Below are positions 24,401 to 26,707 of a stretch of DNA of 26,707 nucleotides, in pieces. Position numbers and translations under genes: made by a program. Where the stretch lies: contig JAGFXQ010000005.1 of NCBI GenBank assembly GCA_017861355.1, positions 1 through 26,707 on the forward strand, in the 5' to 3' direction. This DNA is from Bacillota bacterium. GTDB taxonomy: Bacteria > Bacillota > Clostridia > Lachnospirales > Lachnospiraceae. The notes under the pieces were generated by a model. The model did not search any database. It was not told the DNA's origin and was given only the letters and a program-made list of their open reading frames with translations. How positions within the stretch are numbered: position 1 is the first letter of the stretch; every line of letters begins with the position of its first letter.

Positions 24401-24830
24401 GGTGGAGGAAGAGATCTATAAAAGTCTGCGTATGAATGGCCTGGTTAATGCAGATAGCAAGGTGATCGCTCTGATGGATCAAAAGCTTGCAGGACCGGAT
24501 GGTACACTTCGGCCCAGCGCAAAATCAGAGATTATTCCGATTGAGACCAATAAGGAAGGCGGACTGGCCAAACGTTCTTCGGCTGCGGACAGGGCACAGA
24601 TGGAAGCTTTCGTAGACTACGTGAACACGAAACTGGTAGAGGATAGTGGAAAGATCTTATCCGGTGACACGAAGCTCAATCCCTATCGTTCGGACAAGAA
24701 GGTGGCATGTGAATACTGTGAATACCGGTCGGCCTGTGGTTTTGATAGTAGATTACCCGGTCATGAGTATCGGAATCTGGCTAAAAAATCCTTGGAAGAA
24801 ATGAAAGCTGAAATCTTTGGCGAGAGGTAG
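21435..24830 (+). CDS. addB: ATP-dependent helicase/nuclease subunit B (AddB)
   Basis: The 1131-residue AddB pairs with AddA to process DNA double-strand ends for RecA-mediated repair. It has an N-terminal P-loop GSAGSGKS (8-15) within a degenerate helicase-like part, which in this family helps recognise Chi, and a C-terminal RecB-type nuclease with VIDYKSG, active-site Asp928 and Lys930. Four cysteines fit the AddB iron-sulphur staple that brackets the nuclease: Cys779 (YAGCAFAHF), Cys1092, Cys1095 and Cys1101 (ACEYCEYRSACGF). Length and all key residues are normal. The ATG has GGAGGG upstream. addA follows after 153 nt holding three hairpins. Confidence 0.97.
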   Translation: MSLQLFLGSAGSGKSHQLYHDIIEESRRSQETNYLVIVPEQFTLQTQKDIVTMHPEHGVMNVDILSFLRFAYRIFDEVGGYNAPVLEDTGKSMVLRKVVSEKRKELILFGSNVKKPGFIGELKSVLSELYQYNIQPRDFEKLQEISLKKPVLQAKLKDLLTIYEGFRDFMKERYITAEELLVVLEEAMDYSEWIKDTVICLDGFTGFTPCQYQVLRKMLRYAKKVLITVTIDPSEELKNGIEEHQLFGLSKKTIQKLYRLAQEEQITIEEPVYAENRNQMGIPYRFLNSPALASLEHNLFRFPYQSFDQEQQDITVHVTKDTEAEIDFVAREIKRLVREEGYRYYDIAVVSGNVEEYGRIAKRSFALAGIPCFVDYKKDILNNPFVELLRSAITIVGEDYSYEGIFRFLRTGLTDIAEQDIDILENYILATGIRGHKRWKEPFTRSYRSKEPVDLDLINALRASLVEVIEPLYDTLKDKEKTLRDYTTALFDLGVRLNIEQKLEDYRLRFVSLNQPLIAKEFEQVYKIIMDLYDQMVLLLGSEQCGLKEFGEILDTGFVEVKVGLIPPGVDEVVVGDTERTRLKDIKALFFIGVNEGIIPKAIGSGGILSDIERELLINNEIELAPTKRQQAFTEQFYIYLNMTKPKNKLFITYHKVTDEGKSANPSFLIGKLKQLFPLLIVVDEDEDSEETDNILRDEGLAYLVQGLRKYHQRETTDQWKELFLYYRSEDEREKILRKLIQGAFYVNKESGISGEAARLLYGMELKGSVTRLERYAGCAFAHFMNYGLSLQERREYKLAIPDIGNIFHNAIDDFSKRLDGGQYTWHTIPDEVREEWAVESVRKAVEDYENSFLRSTKRNEYLITRMERITVRTLWALCNQIKQGAFEPAGYEMPFYHIPDSALTLQGRIDRLDLYEEENRVYVRVIDYKSGNTFFDIQSVYYGLQQQLSVYLSAAMDYLLKQYPGKEIVPSGIFYYHIEDPIVAKSDQVEEEIYKSLRMNGLVNADSKVIALMDQKLAGPDGTLRPSAKSEIIPIETNKEGGLAKRSSAADRAQMEAFVDYVNTKLVEDSGKILSGDTKLNPYRSDKKVACEYCEYRSACGFDSRLPGHEYRNLAKKSLEEMKAEIFGER

Positions 24831-24852
24831 ACGTAGGATTTTGTTTAATTAT

Positions 24853-24941
24853 ATTATAGGAAGAAAAATCACTTCCTATAATCGAGATGCACGGTGCAAA
24901 AAGCGCACCTTTTATCAGAAGTAAAAATCAACTTCTGATAA
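24853..24941 (+). repeat. Triple-hairpin cassette between addB and addA
   Basis: Hairpin 1: ATTATAGGAAG (24853-24863), loop AAAAATCA, CTTCCTATAAT (24872-24882). Hairpin 2: GGTGC (24893-24897), loop AAAAAGC, GCACC (24905-24909), then TTTTA. Hairpin 3: TTATCAGAAGT (24912-24922), loop AAAAATCA, ACTTCTGATAA (24931-24941). Hairpins 1 and 3 share an identical 8-nt loop on stems of related but different sequence, both perfectly paired. Hairpin 2 could be a weak terminator. The cassette lies inside the expected addBA transcript. Confidence 0.88.
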
Positions 24942-24983
24942 CTTATATTGTACGAAGCTTATGGATAGCAAAGGGAGAGAGAC

Positions 24984-26707
24984 ATGGGTTGGACGAAAGC
25001 ACAGCAGAAGGTTATTGATGCGAGAAATAAGAATATATTAGTGTCGGCAGCGGCTGGTTCCGGTAAGACTGCTGTATTAGTGGAGCGTATCATTACCATG
25101 ATATCTGAGGGTGATTCTCCGATGGACATCGATCATCTCCTGGTTGTGACCTTCACAAATGCTGCGGCAGCCGAGATGCGGGAACGTATCGGTAAAGCAA
25201 TTGATAAGAAGCTTCAAGAGAGTCCCGATAACCTGCATCTGCAGAGACAGATTTCCTTGTTGCAGAGTGCTCAGATTACGACAATTCATAGCTTTTGTCT
25301 TAATGTGATACGTAATTATTTTCATAGAATTGATCTGGATCCTTCGTTCAAGATAGCGGAGGAAGCCGAGATAACACTGATGAAATCAGATGTGATCTCA
25401 GACATCCTGGAACGATGGTACGAGGAGGGCAGGGAGGATTTTCATGATTTTGTGGAAAGTTATTCCCATTCCAAATCAGATCTGCCGATTGAAGATCTTA
25501 TCCTTCAACTTCACGGCTTCTCTATGAGTGACCCCTGGCCTAAGGCATGGATTGCCCGGATGCGTCAGAACTTTGTGGTAACTTCCGTGGAGGAGATGAA
25601 AGATACCATCTGGATGAAGGAACTTCTGGTGTATGTAAAAGCAGTCTTGATAGACCTGGAGAAAAAGAATACACAGGCTCTGTCCATTTGTCATGAAGCG
25701 AATGGTCCGACGGCTTATGAGGCAGCTCTCCTCTCGGACCGCAGTATTCTGAAAGCATTGCGAACTGCAGAAACATATGAAGAGTACGCTAAACTATTTT
25801 CGGGGATTACACATGACCGCCTCTCTAATAAAAAGGAAGAAGAGGTTCAACCCTGGAAGAAGGAAATGGTTAAGGGACTCCGTGAGGAGGTTAAGAAGGG
25901 TATCAAGGATCTGACCGGTCAATATTTCTTTCAATCTCCCGAGGAGATGGTAGCGGATCTTCAAGCAGTCGGCAAGATTATGCAGGTTCTGTTTGATCTG
26001 ACTCTGGAATTCATGGAAGAATTCTCGAAGAAGAAGGAAGAGAAGAACTTAATTGATTTTAACGATTTAGAGCACTTTGCTCTGAAGATATTGGTAAAAG
26101 AAGAGGAGAGCGGAGAATCTTCTCCGACTGAGGCGGCTCTGGAATTAAGTGAATTATTTGAAGAAATTCTGATCGATGAATACCAGGATAGTAATATGGT
26201 TCAGGAGACTCTGCTACGCAGTATATCCCGCGAAGCTATTGGAAGACCAAATCGATTTATGGTAGGTGATGTTAAGCAGAGTATCTATAAATTTCGTCTT
26301 GCAATGCCGGAGATCTTTATGAAGAAATACTCATGCTATTCTTGTGAGGATGTAGACCCGGAGGGTGAGACGAATTACTATCAGAGGATCGATCTGGATA
26401 AGAATTTTCGTAGTAGGGATATCGTATTACAATATGTGAATCGGATCTTTGAACAGATCATGCAAAGCAGTGTAGGAGGAATCGTCTATGATGAAGCAGC
26501 CTCCCTCAAATATGGTGAGTTGTATGAAGAGACCTTAACTGAGAACCATTTATCTGAGGAGGTCAGTTCCAGAATTGCACAAGAGGTAGAATTCTTATTG
26601 GTGCCAGAAGGATCAAAGAACTGACCAATCCGGATACCGGAATGCTGGTATTCGATCAAAAGGCTAAGCTTCATCGGACGGCTTCTCTAAGAGATATCGT
26701 TATTCTA
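24984..26707 (+). CDS. addA: ATP-dependent helicase/nuclease subunit A (AddA), frameshifted and cut by the window end
   Basis: AddA is a UvrD-like 3'-5' helicase with a C-terminal nuclease, normally about 1200 residues. Visible here are the Walker A AAAGSGKTAVL (GSGKT 25-29), the VVTFTNAAAAEMRERI motif, TTIHSFC, Walker B ILIDEYQDSN (398-402 DEYQD), GDVKQSIYKFR and LDKNFRSR. The frame read from the ATG at 24984 meets TGA at 26622-26624, after 546 codons. A second frame from about 26603 continues the family sequence (ARRIKELTNPDTGML..., then SLRDIVIL) open to the end of the window. Inserting one base between 26602 and 26603 would restore LLVARRIKEL. So one base is missing, by sequencing error or true mutation. 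The start has GGGAG at 7 nt. Confidence 0.92.
26598..26604 (+). other. Probable single-base deletion site in addA
   Basis: Conceptual translation changes from one frame to the next here while both sides fit AddA. There is no homopolymer run or slippery heptamer at the site, so neither a typical homopolymer error nor programmed frameshifting is suggested by the local sequence. Confidence 0.8.

Noticed and set aside
26560..26624. Programmed -1 frameshifting in addA
   Set aside because: No slippery heptamer such as A-AAA-AAG and no adjacent pseudoknot is evident; AddA is not known to use frameshifting.

Overview
The window looks like a chromosomal segment of a low-GC, spore-forming Firmicute, most probably a Lachnospiraceae (Clostridium cluster XIVa) species. 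Reasons: AT-rich intergenic DNA, strong AGGAGG-type ribosome binding sites, TTG and GTG starts, a CIRCE/HrcA-controlled groESL operon, a clostridial-type 6S RNA, a TPP riboswitch in front of thiT, AddAB instead of RecBCD, and SpoIID-like proteins. The genus is inference; no 16S or other taxonomic marker is present.

Layout: (1) 84-2215, groES-groEL with a sigma-A promoter, a perfect CIRCE operator and a terminator. (2) 2188-2412, a long inverted repeat that includes the groEL terminator. (3) 2569-5565, a minus-strand lipoprotein N-acetylmuramoyl-L-alanine amidase, then TPP riboswitch-thiT and a membrane-anchored polysaccharide deacetylase. (4) 5625-8306, two tandem paralogues on the minus strand with a SpoIID-like core and a C-terminal peptidoglycan-binding domain, without signal peptides. 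(5) 8507-13109, the carAB operon with a leader carrying an ArgR-box-like palindrome and a possible attenuator. (6) 13178-14619, a small glyoxalase-family protein and a secreted Ig-like (BIG_2) protein, both on the minus strand. (7) 14902-17183, an OmpR-family response regulator and its histidine kinase. (8) 17277-17732, 6S RNA with promoter and terminator, followed at once by a nearly continuous hairpin of about 200 nt. (9) 17828-20669, nadE and a DegV-family fatty-acid-binding protein, probably one operon. (10) 20671-21294, a short region with a possible small transcript or ORF, and a minus-strand membrane-anchored protein with an FMN-bind-like domain. (11) 21435-26707, addB and addA; addA loses frame near 26602 and also runs off the window.

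Most genes are housekeeping: protein folding, carbamoyl phosphate for pyrimidine and arginine synthesis, NAD synthesis, thiamine uptake, cell-wall remodelling and recombinational repair. The parts that ordinary annotation does not explain are structural. There are two very long hairpins (2188-2412 and 17532-17732), one directly behind groEL and one directly behind the 6S RNA gene; and a triple-hairpin cassette between addB and addA in which two hairpins share an identical 8-nt loop on different but self-complementary stems. No obvious defence system, phage, transposase gene or CRISPR array is visible. All calls come from reading the sequence; no database search was run.
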